Assembly: GCF_022533585.1 (NCBI RefSeq)
Contig: NZ_CP092827.1
Coordinates: 5,178,001-5,242,000, forward strand
DNA: 64,000 nt
From: Pseudomonas sp. LS.1a
GTDB taxonomy: Bacteria; Pseudomonadota; Gammaproteobacteria; Pseudomonadales; Pseudomonadaceae
Direction: 5' to 3'
Part shown: positions 29,067-37,900 of the stretch, piece by piece
How positions within the stretch are numbered: the first letter of the stretch is position 1
Layout: each line of letters begins with the position of its first letter
The notes under the pieces: model-generated
Databases searched by the model: none
Told to the model about the DNA's origin: nothing
The model's input: the letters and a program-made list of their open reading frames with translations, nothing else
Position numbers and translations under genes: made by a program

Positions 29067-30196
29067 CAGGCCTTCCCCACCAGCGCACGGACCTGCGGCA
29101 GCTGCCAGAAGGCCTCGCGCACCGCCTGGTCGGAGAAGCGTTCATGCAGGCGCTGCAGCATGTGCCCGGCACAGGCCTGGCGCTGCTGCCCATCGAGCAC
29201 GGCCATGTGCTTCAGGCCTTGGGCCAGTTGCCCGGCATCGCCCAGCGGGAACAGCACGCCAACACCCTCGACCACTTCACGGGCACCGCCACAAGCCGTG
29301 GCCAGCACGGGTACACCGGCAACCATGGCTTCAAGCAGGACCATGCCGAACGGCTCATGGTCGGAGCTCAGGGCGAACACGTCGAACGCCTGGAAGTAAC
29401 GACGCGCATCCGGCACCTGGCCAAGGAAGTCCACTTGCCCGGCAATGCCCAGCTCGGCGGCCAGGTCCTTGAGCCTGGCTTCCAGGCGGCCCTTGCCGAG
29501 GATCGCCAGGCGGGCACCGGCCGGCAGCCCCGGTAGTGCTTCGGCAAAACCACGCAGCAGGGTAGCCTGGTCCTTGTCCGGGTGCAGGCGCCCGACGTTA
29601 CCGACAATCCACGCCTGCGCATCCAGACCCAAGGCCTGGCGCGCCTCGGCGCGCGGCACCAGGGCCGTTTGCAGGGCGTCGATGTCGATGCGGTTGTACA
29701 GGGTCTGGATACGCTCTGCCGGCCACTGCGGCAGGCAGCGGCGCATGTCGTCACGCACGGCGTCCGACACGCCCAGCAGGCTCAGGCGTTTGCTGAACAG
29801 GTTGGCGAAGATGCGTCGCCCCTTGCGCTCGTAGTCACCGAAGGCATGGTGCACACCGATCACCGGCAAGCCGGTGCCCAGCAACGCCACATAGATCGGC
29901 TTGAAGCGATGGGCAATGCAGAAGGCGAAATTGCGCTCGGCCGCGATCCGCCGCAATGCACGGATGGCGCCGAGCTTCAGGCCGCGTACGGCCTTGGAGC
30001 TGAACTCCAGGAACAGCACCTCGTCCGACGCGCAGCCGGCCGCTACCTGCGGGTCGGCTGCGCCGGTGAGGAACACCGTGGTGACCTGGTAGCCACGCCC
30101 CTGGAACAGGCTGGCGTACTGACGGGCGCAGTCCAGGAACGGCCCGTCATAGCCATGGCAGAACTGCAGGATGCGCGGTTCAGAGCGGCTGGTCAT
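29066..30196 (-). CDS. wapH: Glycosyltransferase, WapH-like
   Basis: The 376-residue GT-B enzyme has the GT4 signature: WIVGNVGRLHPDKDQATLLRG in the hinge region and the EX7E motif HEPFGMVLLEA near residue 290. Its position between a mig-14 gene and a carbamoyltransferase gene repeats the P. aeruginosa order PA5003-PA5004-PA5005, where PA5004 is wapH, a core oligosaccharide glucosyltransferase. It overlaps the upstream carbamoyltransferase by 17 bases (30180-30196), and shares its last base with the mig-14 start. Donor specificity is not shown by sequence. Confidence 0.82.
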   Translation of the reverse strand: MTSRSEPRILQFCHGYDGPFLDCARQYASLFQGRGYQVTTVFLTGAADPQVAAGCASDEVLFLEFSSKAVRGLKLGAIRALRRIAAERNFAFCIAHRFKPIYVALLGTGLPVIGVHHAFGDYERKGRRIFANLFSKRLSLLGVSDAVRDDMRRCLPQWPAERIQTLYNRIDIDALQTALVPRAEARQALGLDAQAWIVGNVGRLHPDKDQATLLRGFAEALPGLPAGARLAILGKGRLEARLKDLAAELGIAGQVDFLGQVPDARRYFQAFDVFALSSDHEPFGMVLLEAMVAGVPVLATACGGAREVVEGVGVLFPLGDAGQLAQGLKHMAVLDGQQRQACAGHMLQRLHERFSDQAVREAFWQLPQVRALVGKA

Positions 30197-31937
30197 ACGG
30201 GGCCGCGCCGTCCTTCACAACCAGGATGTCTTCCATGATCAGGTACTGCAGGTCCGAGCCGAAGAACATGTTCAGGGCGTCGGTCGGCGAGCAGATCATC
30301 GGTTCACCACGGCGGTTCAGCGAGGTGTTCAGCGACACGCCGTTGCCGGTCAGGTCTTCCAGCGCCTTCATCATGTCGTAGTAGCGCGGGTTGTACTCGC
30401 GCTTGAGCACCTGGGCACGCGAAGTGCCGTCCTCGTGGACCACTTCCGGCACGCGGGTCTTCCACTCTTCAGCCACTTCGAAGGTGAAGGTCATGAACGG
30501 CGCCGGGTGGTCGACCTTGATCATCTGCGGGGCGACGGTGTCGAGCATCGACGGGCAGAAAGGTCTCCAGCGTTCGCGGAACTTGATCTGCTCGTTGATG
30601 CGGTCGGCCACGCCCGGCACGCTCGGGCAGCCGATGATCGAACGGCCGCCCAGGGCGCGCGGACCAAATTCCATGCGGCCCTGGAACCAGGCCACCGGGT
30701 TGCCATCGACCATGATTTTGGCGATGCGCTGCGGCATATCGTCGAGCTTGCGCCACTTTGGCGCGTTCGGGTGACGGGCACAGGCAGCGATCACGTCTTC
30801 GTTGGAGTACGACGGGCCGAGGTAGACGTGTTCCATCTTCTCGACCGGCACGCCACGGGCGTGGGAAACGTAGGCGGCAGCGCCCACGGCGGTACCCGCG
30901 TCACCAGAAGCCGGCTGCACGAACAGCTCTTTCAGGTCTGGGCGGGCGATGATCTTCTGGTTGAGCTTGACGTTCAGCGCGCAACCGCCGGCAAAGGCCA
31001 GCTTGCCGGTTTCACGCAGGGTGTCGCCCAGATAGTAGTCGATCATCTGCAGGGCGATTTTCTCGAACAGCGCCTGCATGCTGGCCGCGTAATGGATGTA
31101 CGGCTCGTCGGCGATATCGCCTTCGCGCTTGGGGCCCAGCCATTCGATCAGCTTCGGCGAGAAGTAGAAGCCCTTGCCCTTCTCTTTATAGCGGCGCAGG
31201 CCGATGACGTTGGCGTATTCGGTGTTGATCACCAGTTCGCCATTTTCGAAGCTGGCCAGGCGCGAGAAGTCGTACTTGCTGGCGTCGCCATACGGCGCCA
31301 TGCCCATGACCTTGAACTCGCCGTCGAGCATCTCGAAGCCGAGGAACTCGGTGATTGCGCCGTACAGGCCGCCCAGCGAGTCCGGGTCGAAGAATTCCTT
31401 GATCTTGTGGATCTTGCCGTTTTCGCCATAGCCAAAGAAGGTGGTGGCGTATTCGCCCTTGCCGTCGATGCCAAGGATTGCGGTTTTTTCCTTGAAGCCC
31501 GAGCAGTGGTAGGCGCTGGAGGCGTGGGCCAAGTGGTGCTCGACCGGCTCGATCTTGACCTTTTTCGGGTCGAAGCCCAGTTGCTCCAGGCACCAGACAA
31601 TCTTCTTGCGGTAGCGCTTGTAGCGACGGTTGCCCATCAGGATGGCGTCGAGGGCGCGGTCCGGGGCGTACCAGTAGCGCTTGGCATAGTGCCAGCGCGC
31701 CTTGCCGAACAGGCTGATCGGGGCGAACGGGATGGCTACCACGTCGACGTCGGATGGCTTGATGCCTGCCTGTTCCAGGCAGAACTTCGCCGACTCGTAG
31801 GGCATGCGGTTCTTCGCATGCTTGTCACGCACGAAGCGCTCTTCTTCGGCGGCGGCAATCAGCTTGCCGTCAATGTACAAGGCCGCGGAAGGGTCATGGC
31901 TAAGGGCGCCGGACAGGCCAAGAATCGTCAATGCCAA
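30180..31937 (-). CDS. Carbamoyltransferase, LPS core (NodU/CmcH family)
   Basis: The 585-residue protein is a NodU/TobZ-type carbamoyltransferase. Its N-terminal Kae1-like half has ILGLSGALSHDPSAAL and the metal-binding pair H134/H138 (EHHLAH), and its C-terminal YrdC-like half has WFQGRMEFGPRALGGRSI. It transfers carbamoyl from carbamoyl phosphate to sugar hydroxyls. In P. aeruginosa the equivalent gene (PA5005) carbamoylates heptose II of the core, and the neighbour order is the same here. The kinase genes that follow it in P. aeruginosa (PA5006 onward) are absent at this place; rlmJ comes next. The downstream 17-base overlap with the glycosyltransferase implies coupling. Confidence 0.9.
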   Translation of the reverse strand: MALTILGLSGALSHDPSAALYIDGKLIAAAEEERFVRDKHAKNRMPYESAKFCLEQAGIKPSDVDVVAIPFAPISLFGKARWHYAKRYWYAPDRALDAILMGNRRYKRYRKKIVWCLEQLGFDPKKVKIEPVEHHLAHASSAYHCSGFKEKTAILGIDGKGEYATTFFGYGENGKIHKIKEFFDPDSLGGLYGAITEFLGFEMLDGEFKVMGMAPYGDASKYDFSRLASFENGELVINTEYANVIGLRRYKEKGKGFYFSPKLIEWLGPKREGDIADEPYIHYAASMQALFEKIALQMIDYYLGDTLRETGKLAFAGGCALNVKLNQKIIARPDLKELFVQPASGDAGTAVGAAAYVSHARGVPVEKMEHVYLGPSYSNEDVIAACARHPNAPKWRKLDDMPQRIAKIMVDGNPVAWFQGRMEFGPRALGGRSIIGCPSVPGVADRINEQIKFRERWRPFCPSMLDTVAPQMIKVDHPAPFMTFTFEVAEEWKTRVPEVVHEDGTSRAQVLKREYNPRYYDMMKALEDLTGNGVSLNTSLNRRGEPMICSPTDALNMFFGSDLQYLIMEDILVVKDGAAPYDQPL

Positions 31938-32040
31938 GGGATTAGCCTCTTCATTCGGTAGAAATGCGCCAGCGGCCTCTTGGGCGGGTGGCGGCTAAAG
32001 GGCGGGATTATAACGCAAACATCAGGATAGGCACTGCATT

Positions 32041-32116
32041 AACCTGTGGGAGCGGGCGTGCCCGCGAACACCGGCAAAGCCGGTGCCATGCACCGCAGCG
32101 CCTGCTCCCACAGATG
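32041..32116. repeat. REP element, divergent half pair
   Basis: CCTGTGGGAGCGGGCGTGCCCGCG is followed by CACCGGCAAAGCCGGTG (a perfect hairpin CACCGGC-AAA-GCCGGTG) and a degraded second half GCCTGCTCCCACAG. It sits between the carbamoyltransferase start side and the rlmJ stop. Confidence 0.75.
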
Positions 32117-32131
32117 CCCCAAGGCAACTGC

Positions 32132-32968
32132 TTATTCGGCGATCAGCCAGTCCATACGGAAGCTGCCGGCGGTCTGCGCCAGCTCCTTGGCCAGCCATGG
32201 CAGCAGCTCCTTGAGCTCGTCCTCCAGCCCCCACGGCGGGTTGGCGATGGCCAGGCCGGAGCCATTGAGCCCCTGCGGGCTGTCCTGGTGATGCACATAC
32301 AACTCGACCCGCAGCAGCTTCGGCGCGCCGGTGCTGGTCAGGTCCTGGTAGAAGCGGGTCAGCGAACGCTGGTCCTTGATCGGATACCAGATGGCCGCGA
32401 CGGTCTGGCGCATGCGGCCGATCGCCTCTTTCATCGCCGTGGTGCAGCGTTTCAGCTCATCAGCTTGCTCGAACGGCGGGTCGATCAGCATGATCGCGCG
32501 CTTTTCCTGCACGGGCAGCAAGGCCCGCGGCACATGCCAGCCTTCACCCAGGTGCACGACCACGCGCGGGTCTTTCTTCATGTTCTCTTTGAGCAGCGGC
32601 CCGTCTTCGGGGTGCTTCTCGTTGAGCAGGGCGCGGTCCTGCTGACGCATCAGGCGGCGGGCCAGCTCGGGCGAACCGGGGTAATAGCGCAGCTCGCCAT
32701 CGGCATTCAGGCGTTTGATGATACGCAGATAGTCGTCAGCCATGGCCGGCAGGTCATCGCGATTCCACAGGCGGGCGACACCTTCCAGGTACTCGCCGGT
32801 GCGGGTTGCCTGGTCGCCTTGCAGATCGTACAGGCCAAGCCCTGCGTGGGTATCGATGTAGGCGAACGGCTGTTCCTTGCGCGACATCAGGGCGATGAGG
32901 CGGGTCAGCACGATGTGTTTGAGGACGTCGGCGTGGTTGCCGGCGTGGAAGGCGTGACGATAGTTCAT
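32132..32968 (-). CDS. rlmJ: 23S rRNA (adenine(2030)-N6)-methyltransferase
   Basis: The 278-residue protein is RlmJ (YhiR). It begins MNYRHAFHAGNHADVLKH, the invariant family start, has the SAM-binding region IDTHAGLGLYDL (39-49), and the amino-methyltransferase catalytic motif DPPFE at 163-167. It methylates A2030 of 23S rRNA and is known as a competence-like DNA-use gene in Haemophilus. Length is typical. GGAGTTGCC precedes the start at 32968. It stands alone on the minus strand, with REP elements on both sides. Confidence 0.95.
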   Translation of the reverse strand: MNYRHAFHAGNHADVLKHIVLTRLIALMSRKEQPFAYIDTHAGLGLYDLQGDQATRTGEYLEGVARLWNRDDLPAMADDYLRIIKRLNADGELRYYPGSPELARRLMRQQDRALLNEKHPEDGPLLKENMKKDPRVVVHLGEGWHVPRALLPVQEKRAIMLIDPPFEQADELKRCTTAMKEAIGRMRQTVAAIWYPIKDQRSLTRFYQDLTSTGAPKLLRVELYVHHQDSPQGLNGSGLAIANPPWGLEDELKELLPWLAKELAQTAGSFRMDWLIAE

Positions 32969-33035
32969 GGCAACTCCTGCGGGGGTGGCAAGTTTACCTT
33001 GCCTTGCAGGCGGAGTCAGGCCTGGCTGCTGATCG

Positions 33036-33140
33036 GCGGCGGCTTCTTCGCGGCTAAACCCGCTCCCACAGGCACCTCACAGAATTTGAGTTCTGCGCAA
33101 TTCCTGTGGGAGCGGGTTCACCCGCGAAGCAGGCGCCGCC
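33036..33140. repeat. REP pair between rlmJ and putP
   Basis: GGCGGCTTCTTCGCGGCTAAACCCGCTCCCACAGG is matched in inverted orientation by CCTGTGGGAGCGGGTTCACCCGCGAAGCAGGCGCCGCC. The pair ends 14 bases before the putP stop codon. Confidence 0.88.
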
Positions 33141-33153
33141 GACTCAACGGGTA

Positions 33154-34632
33154 TTACTTGTCAGCGTGATACGCCGCATCAGCAGTCTCGAAGCGCTTGA
33201 CCATTGCCTGCGACGGGCTGCCCAGCTTGCTCACCACGATGATGGCGATGCTGGCGAACAGGAAGCCCGGGATGATTTCGTACAGCCCGAGGGTGTCGAA
33301 GTTCTTCCACAGGATCACGGTCAGCGCACCCACCACGATACCGGCCAGCGCGCCGTTACGTGTCATGCCTTTCCACAGTACCGAAATCAGCACCACCGGA
33401 CCGAAGGCAGCACCAAAGCCGGCCCAGGCGTAAGCCACCAGGCCCAGCACGCGGTTTTCCGGGTTGGCGGCCATCGCAATGGCGATCAGGGCGACGGCCA
33501 GCACCATCAGGCGGCCGACCCACACCAGCTCGACCTGCGAAGCGTTCTTGCGCAGGAAGGACTTGTAGAAGTCTTCGGTCAGGGCGCTGGAGCACACCAG
33601 CAGCTGGCAGCTCAGGGTGCTCATCACCGCCGCCAGGATGGCCGACAGCAGCACACCGGCAATCCACGGGTTGAACAGGATCTTGGCCAGCTCGATGAAC
33701 ACGCGCTCGTGGTTCTCGGTGACCGGGCCCGCCAGCTCAGGGTGTGCCGAGAAGTAGGCGATGCCGAAGAAGCCCACGGCGCAGGTACCGGCCAGACACA
33801 GGATCATCCAGGTCATGGAGATGCGGCGGGCATTGGCGATCGATTTCACCGAGTCGGCAGCCATGAAGCGCGCCAGGATGTGCGGCTGGCCGAAGTAGCC
33901 CAGGCCCCAGCCCATCAGCGAGATGATGCCGATGAAGGTGGCGCCCTTGAGCATGTCGAAGTTGGCCGGGTTCGCCGCTTCGATGGCAGCGAAGGTGGTG
34001 TCGAAGCCGCCAGTGGAGATCAGCACGATCACCGGGGTGAGGATCAGCGCAAAGATCATCAGCGAAGCCTGCACGGTGTCGGTCCAGCTCACTGCCAGGA
34101 AACCACCGACGAAGGTGTAGGCGATGGTCGCTGCGGCACCGGCCCACAGGGCAGTTTCGTACGGCATGCCGAAGGTGCTCTCGAACAGGCGGGCACCGGC
34201 AACGATGCCGGAAGCGCAGTAGATGGTGAAGAACACCAGGATCACGATGGCCGAGATGATCCGCAACACGCCGCTGTTGTCTTCGAAGCGGCTGGAGAAG
34301 TAGTCCGGCAGGGTCAGTGCATCGCCGTTGTGCTCGGTCTGCACGCGCAGACGGCCAGCGACGAACAGCCAGTTCAGGTAGGCGCCGACGGTCAGGCCGA
34401 TGGCAATCCAGGCTTCGGACAGGCCGGAGAAGTAGATCGCGCCCGGCAGGCCCATCAGCAGCCAGCCGCTCATGTCGGAAGCGCCGGCGGAAAGCGCGGT
34501 AACCACGCTACCCAGGCTGCGACCGCCGAGGATGTAGTCGGAAAGGTTCTTGGTGGAGCGATAGGCGGCGAAGCCGATCAGCACCATTGCCGCGATATAG
34601 ATCACGAAAGTGATCGTTAGTGGATTGCCCAT
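33154..34632 (-). CDS. putP: Sodium/proline symporter
   Basis: The 492-residue protein is a 13-helix sodium:solute symporter of the SSS family. Family segments are visible, for example DYILGGRSLGSVVTALSAGASDMSGWLLMGLPG and AGIVAGARLFESTF, and the length is that of E. coli PutP (502). It imports proline with Na+ for catabolism by PutA, encoded divergently across a 358-base regulatory gap. The ATG at 34632 is preceded by AGGGC. Just upstream of that site on the RNA is AAAAACAA (34656-34649), a match to the AAnAAnAA Hfq/Crc target. PanF-type symporters are less likely given the putA neighbour. Confidence 0.95.
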   Translation of the reverse strand: MGNPLTITFVIYIAAMVLIGFAAYRSTKNLSDYILGGRSLGSVVTALSAGASDMSGWLLMGLPGAIYFSGLSEAWIAIGLTVGAYLNWLFVAGRLRVQTEHNGDALTLPDYFSSRFEDNSGVLRIISAIVILVFFTIYCASGIVAGARLFESTFGMPYETALWAGAAATIAYTFVGGFLAVSWTDTVQASLMIFALILTPVIVLISTGGFDTTFAAIEAANPANFDMLKGATFIGIISLMGWGLGYFGQPHILARFMAADSVKSIANARRISMTWMILCLAGTCAVGFFGIAYFSAHPELAGPVTENHERVFIELAKILFNPWIAGVLLSAILAAVMSTLSCQLLVCSSALTEDFYKSFLRKNASQVELVWVGRLMVLAVALIAIAMAANPENRVLGLVAYAWAGFGAAFGPVVLISVLWKGMTRNGALAGIVVGALTVILWKNFDTLGLYEIIPGFLFASIAIIVVSKLGSPSQAMVKRFETADAAYHADK

Positions 34633-34990
34633 GCGTGTGCCCTGGCGTTTGTTTTTATGTCATGCACAACCGCAGCCATTGCGGTTGCACCCAGGCGGCG
34701 AATCCTATGCAACAACGCAAAGCGGGTGCAACCATTTTTCATTTGCAAGTTGCACCTGCTCGTGCATTTTCAGTCAAAGCCGCTTTTTTGCTCCACTTTT
34801 GGAGCAACAAGGTCTTTTTTCAGAAGAAAACGCACCAAAAACGACCCTTTCCAAGGTGTGGAAATATCTGTCGGACGAGTTGCACCTTTTCCACGAAAAA
34901 TTCGGGTTGCACCTGGTTGCACCCGAATTGTCCTACAGCTACTCTTGGCGCCAGCTTAGGCCACAACCGTGGCAATAACGAGGATAAGAA
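34633..34990. promoter_or_regulatory. putP-putA intergenic control region with seven GTTGCA operators
   Basis: This 358-base stretch has no gene and is A+T-rich relative to its surroundings. It holds seven GTTGCA/TGCAAC sites at 34684-34689, 34708-34713, 34727-34732, 34749-34754, 34879-34884, 34906-34911 and 34916-34921. GTTGCA is the core that the ribbon-helix-helix domain of E. coli PutA binds, and the PutA here keeps that domain. The sites fall in two groups, four nearer putP and three nearer putA. PutA repression of both genes without proline is inferred from the family. Confidence 0.87.
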
Positions 34991-37900
34991 ATGGCGACGA
35001 CCACCCTTGGGGTCAAACTCGATGACCCGACCCGTGAGCGACTCAAGGCAGCTGCGCAGTCGATTGACCGCACGCCGCACTGGTTGATCAAGCAAGCGAT
35101 CTTCAACTATCTGGAGAAGCTCGAGGGTGGTGCCACCCTGACCGAACTCAACGGCCATGCCAGCAGCCTGGCCGATGACGCCGGTGAAGTCCAAGCCGAC
35201 CACAGCCACCAGTGCTTCCTCGAGTTCGCCGAGAGCATCCTGCCGCAGTCGGTACTGCGCTCGGCGATCACCGCCGCCTACCGCCGCCCCGAGCAGGAAG
35301 TGGTACCGATGCTGCTGGAGCAGGCGCGCCTGAGCGCCCCGCTGGCCGAAGCGACCAACAAGATGGCCGCCGGCCTCGCCGAAAAACTGCGCAACCAGAA
35401 GAGCGCTGGTGGCCGTGCCGGCATCGTCCAGGGCCTGCTGCAGGAGTTCTCGCTGTCGTCCCAGGAAGGCGTGGCACTGATGTGCCTGGCCGAAGCCCTG
35501 CTGCGCATCCCCGACAAGGGCACCCGTGACGCACTGATTCGCGACAAGATCAGTACCGGCAACTGGCAGCCACACCTGGGCAACAGCCCGTCGCTGTTCG
35601 TCAACGCCGCCACCTGGGGCCTGCTGTTGACCGGCAAGCTGGTGTCCACCCACAACGAATCCGGCCTCACCTCCTCGCTCACCCGCATCATCGGCAAGAG
35701 CGGCGAGCCGATGATCCGCAAGGGCGTCGACATGGCCATGCGCCTGATGGGCGAGCAGTTCGTCACCGGCGAAACCATCGCCGAAGCGCTGGCCAACGCC
35801 AGCCGCTTCGAGTCCAAGGGCTTCCGCTATTCCTACGACATGCTCGGCGAAGCCGCACTGACCGAGCACGACGCACAGAAGTACCTGGCGTCCTACGAGC
35901 AGGCCATCCATTCGATCGGCAAGGCCTCCCATGGCCGTGGCATCTATGAAGGCCCGGGCATCTCGATCAAGCTGTCGGCGCTGCACCCGCGCTACAGCCG
36001 CGCCCAGTACGAGCGCGTGATGGAAGAGCTGTACCCGCGCCTGCTGTCGCTGACCCTGCTGGCCAAGCAGTACGACATCGGCCTGAACATCGACGCCGAA
36101 GAAGCCGATCGCCTGGAGCTGTCGCTCGACCTGCTCGAGCGCCTGTGCTTCGAGCCTTCGCTGGCCGGCTGGAACGGTATCGGCTTCGTTATCCAGGCCT
36201 ACCAGAAGCGCTGCCCGTACGTGATCGACTACGTCATCGACCTGGCCAAGCGCAGCCGCCACCGCCTGATGATCCGCCTGGTGAAAGGCGCCTACTGGGA
36301 CAGCGAGATCAAGCGCGCCCAGGTCGAAGGCCTGGAAGGCTACCCGGTCTACACCCGCAAGGTGTACACCGACGTGTCCTACGTCGCCTGCGCCCGCAAG
36401 CTGCTGGCCGTGCCAGAAGCCATCTACCCGCAGTTCGCCACCCACAACGCCCACACCCTGTCGGCCATCTACCACATTGCCGGGCAGAACTATTACCCGG
36501 GCCAGTACGAGTTCCAGTGCCTGCACGGCATGGGCGAGCCGCTGTACGAGCAGGTGGTCGGGAAAATTTCCGAAGGCAAGCTGAACCGCCCGTGCCGCGT
36601 CTATGCACCGGTCGGCACCCACGAAACGCTGCTGGCCTACCTGGTGCGTCGCCTGCTGGAAAACGGCGCCAACACCTCGTTCGTCAACCGCATCGCCGAC
36701 CACTCGATCTCCATCCAGGAACTGGTCGCCGACCCGGTCGCCAGCATCGAGCGCATGGGCACCCAGGAAGGCAGCATCGGCCTGCCGCACCCACGTATCC
36801 CGCTGCCGCGTGAACTGTATGGCAGCGAGCGGGCCAACTCGGCCGGCATCGACATGGCCAACGAACACCGCCTGGCGTCGCTGTCCTGCGCCATGCTGGC
36901 CACCGCCCACAACGACTGGAAAGCCGCCCCGCTGCTGGCCTGCGCCGCCAGCGAAGGCGCTGCTGCGCCGGTGCTGAACCCGGCGGACCACCGCGACGTG
37001 GTCGGCCATGTTCAGGAAGCCACTGTCGCCGACGTCGACAATGCCATCCAGTGCGCACTGAATGCCGCACCGATCTGGCAGGCCACCCCGCCGGCCGAAC
37101 GCGCTGCCATCCTGGAGCGCACCGCCGACCTGATGGAGGCCGAAATCCAGCCGCTGATGGGCCTGCTGATCCGCGAAGCCGGCAAGACCTTCGCCAACGC
37201 CATCGCCGAAGTGCGTGAAGCCGTGGACTTCCTGCGCTACTACGCGGTGCAGGCACGCAACGACTTCAGCAACGACGCCCACCGCCCGCTGGGCCCGGTG
37301 GTGTGCATCAGCCCGTGGAACTTCCCGCTGGCGATCTTCACCGGCCAGGTGGCCGCAGCGCTCGCCGCCGGCAACCCGGTACTGGCCAAGCCGGCCGAGC
37401 AAACCCCGCTGATCGCCGCCCAGGCCGTGCGCCTGCTGCTGGAAGCCGGTATTCCGGAAGGCGTGCTGCAGCTGCTGCCAGGCCGCGGTGAAACCGTCGG
37501 TGCCGGCCTGGTCGGTGACGAGCGCGTCAAAGGCGTGATGTTCACCGGTTCCACCGAAGTGGCCCGCCTGCTGCAGCGCAACGTCGCCGGCCGCCTGGAC
37601 AACCAGGGCCGCCCGATCCCGCTGATCGCCGAAACCGGCGGCCAGAACGCGATGATCGTCGACTCCTCGGCACTGACCGAGCAGGTAGTGATCGACGTGG
37701 TGTCCTCGGCCTTCGACAGTGCCGGCCAGCGTTGCTCGGCCCTGCGCGTGCTGTGCCTGCAGGAAGACTCCGCCGACCGCGTGATCGAAATGCTCAAGGG
37801 CGCCATGGCCGAAAGCCGCCTGGGCAGCCCGGACCGCCTGGCCGTGGACATTGGCCCGGTAATCGACGCCGAAGCCAAGGCCGGTATCGAGAAGCACATC

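Noticed and set aside
30171..31961. 596-codon plus-strand open frame opposite the carbamoyltransferase
   Set aside because: No recognisable domain; composition is that of an antisense reading of a G+C-rich gene.
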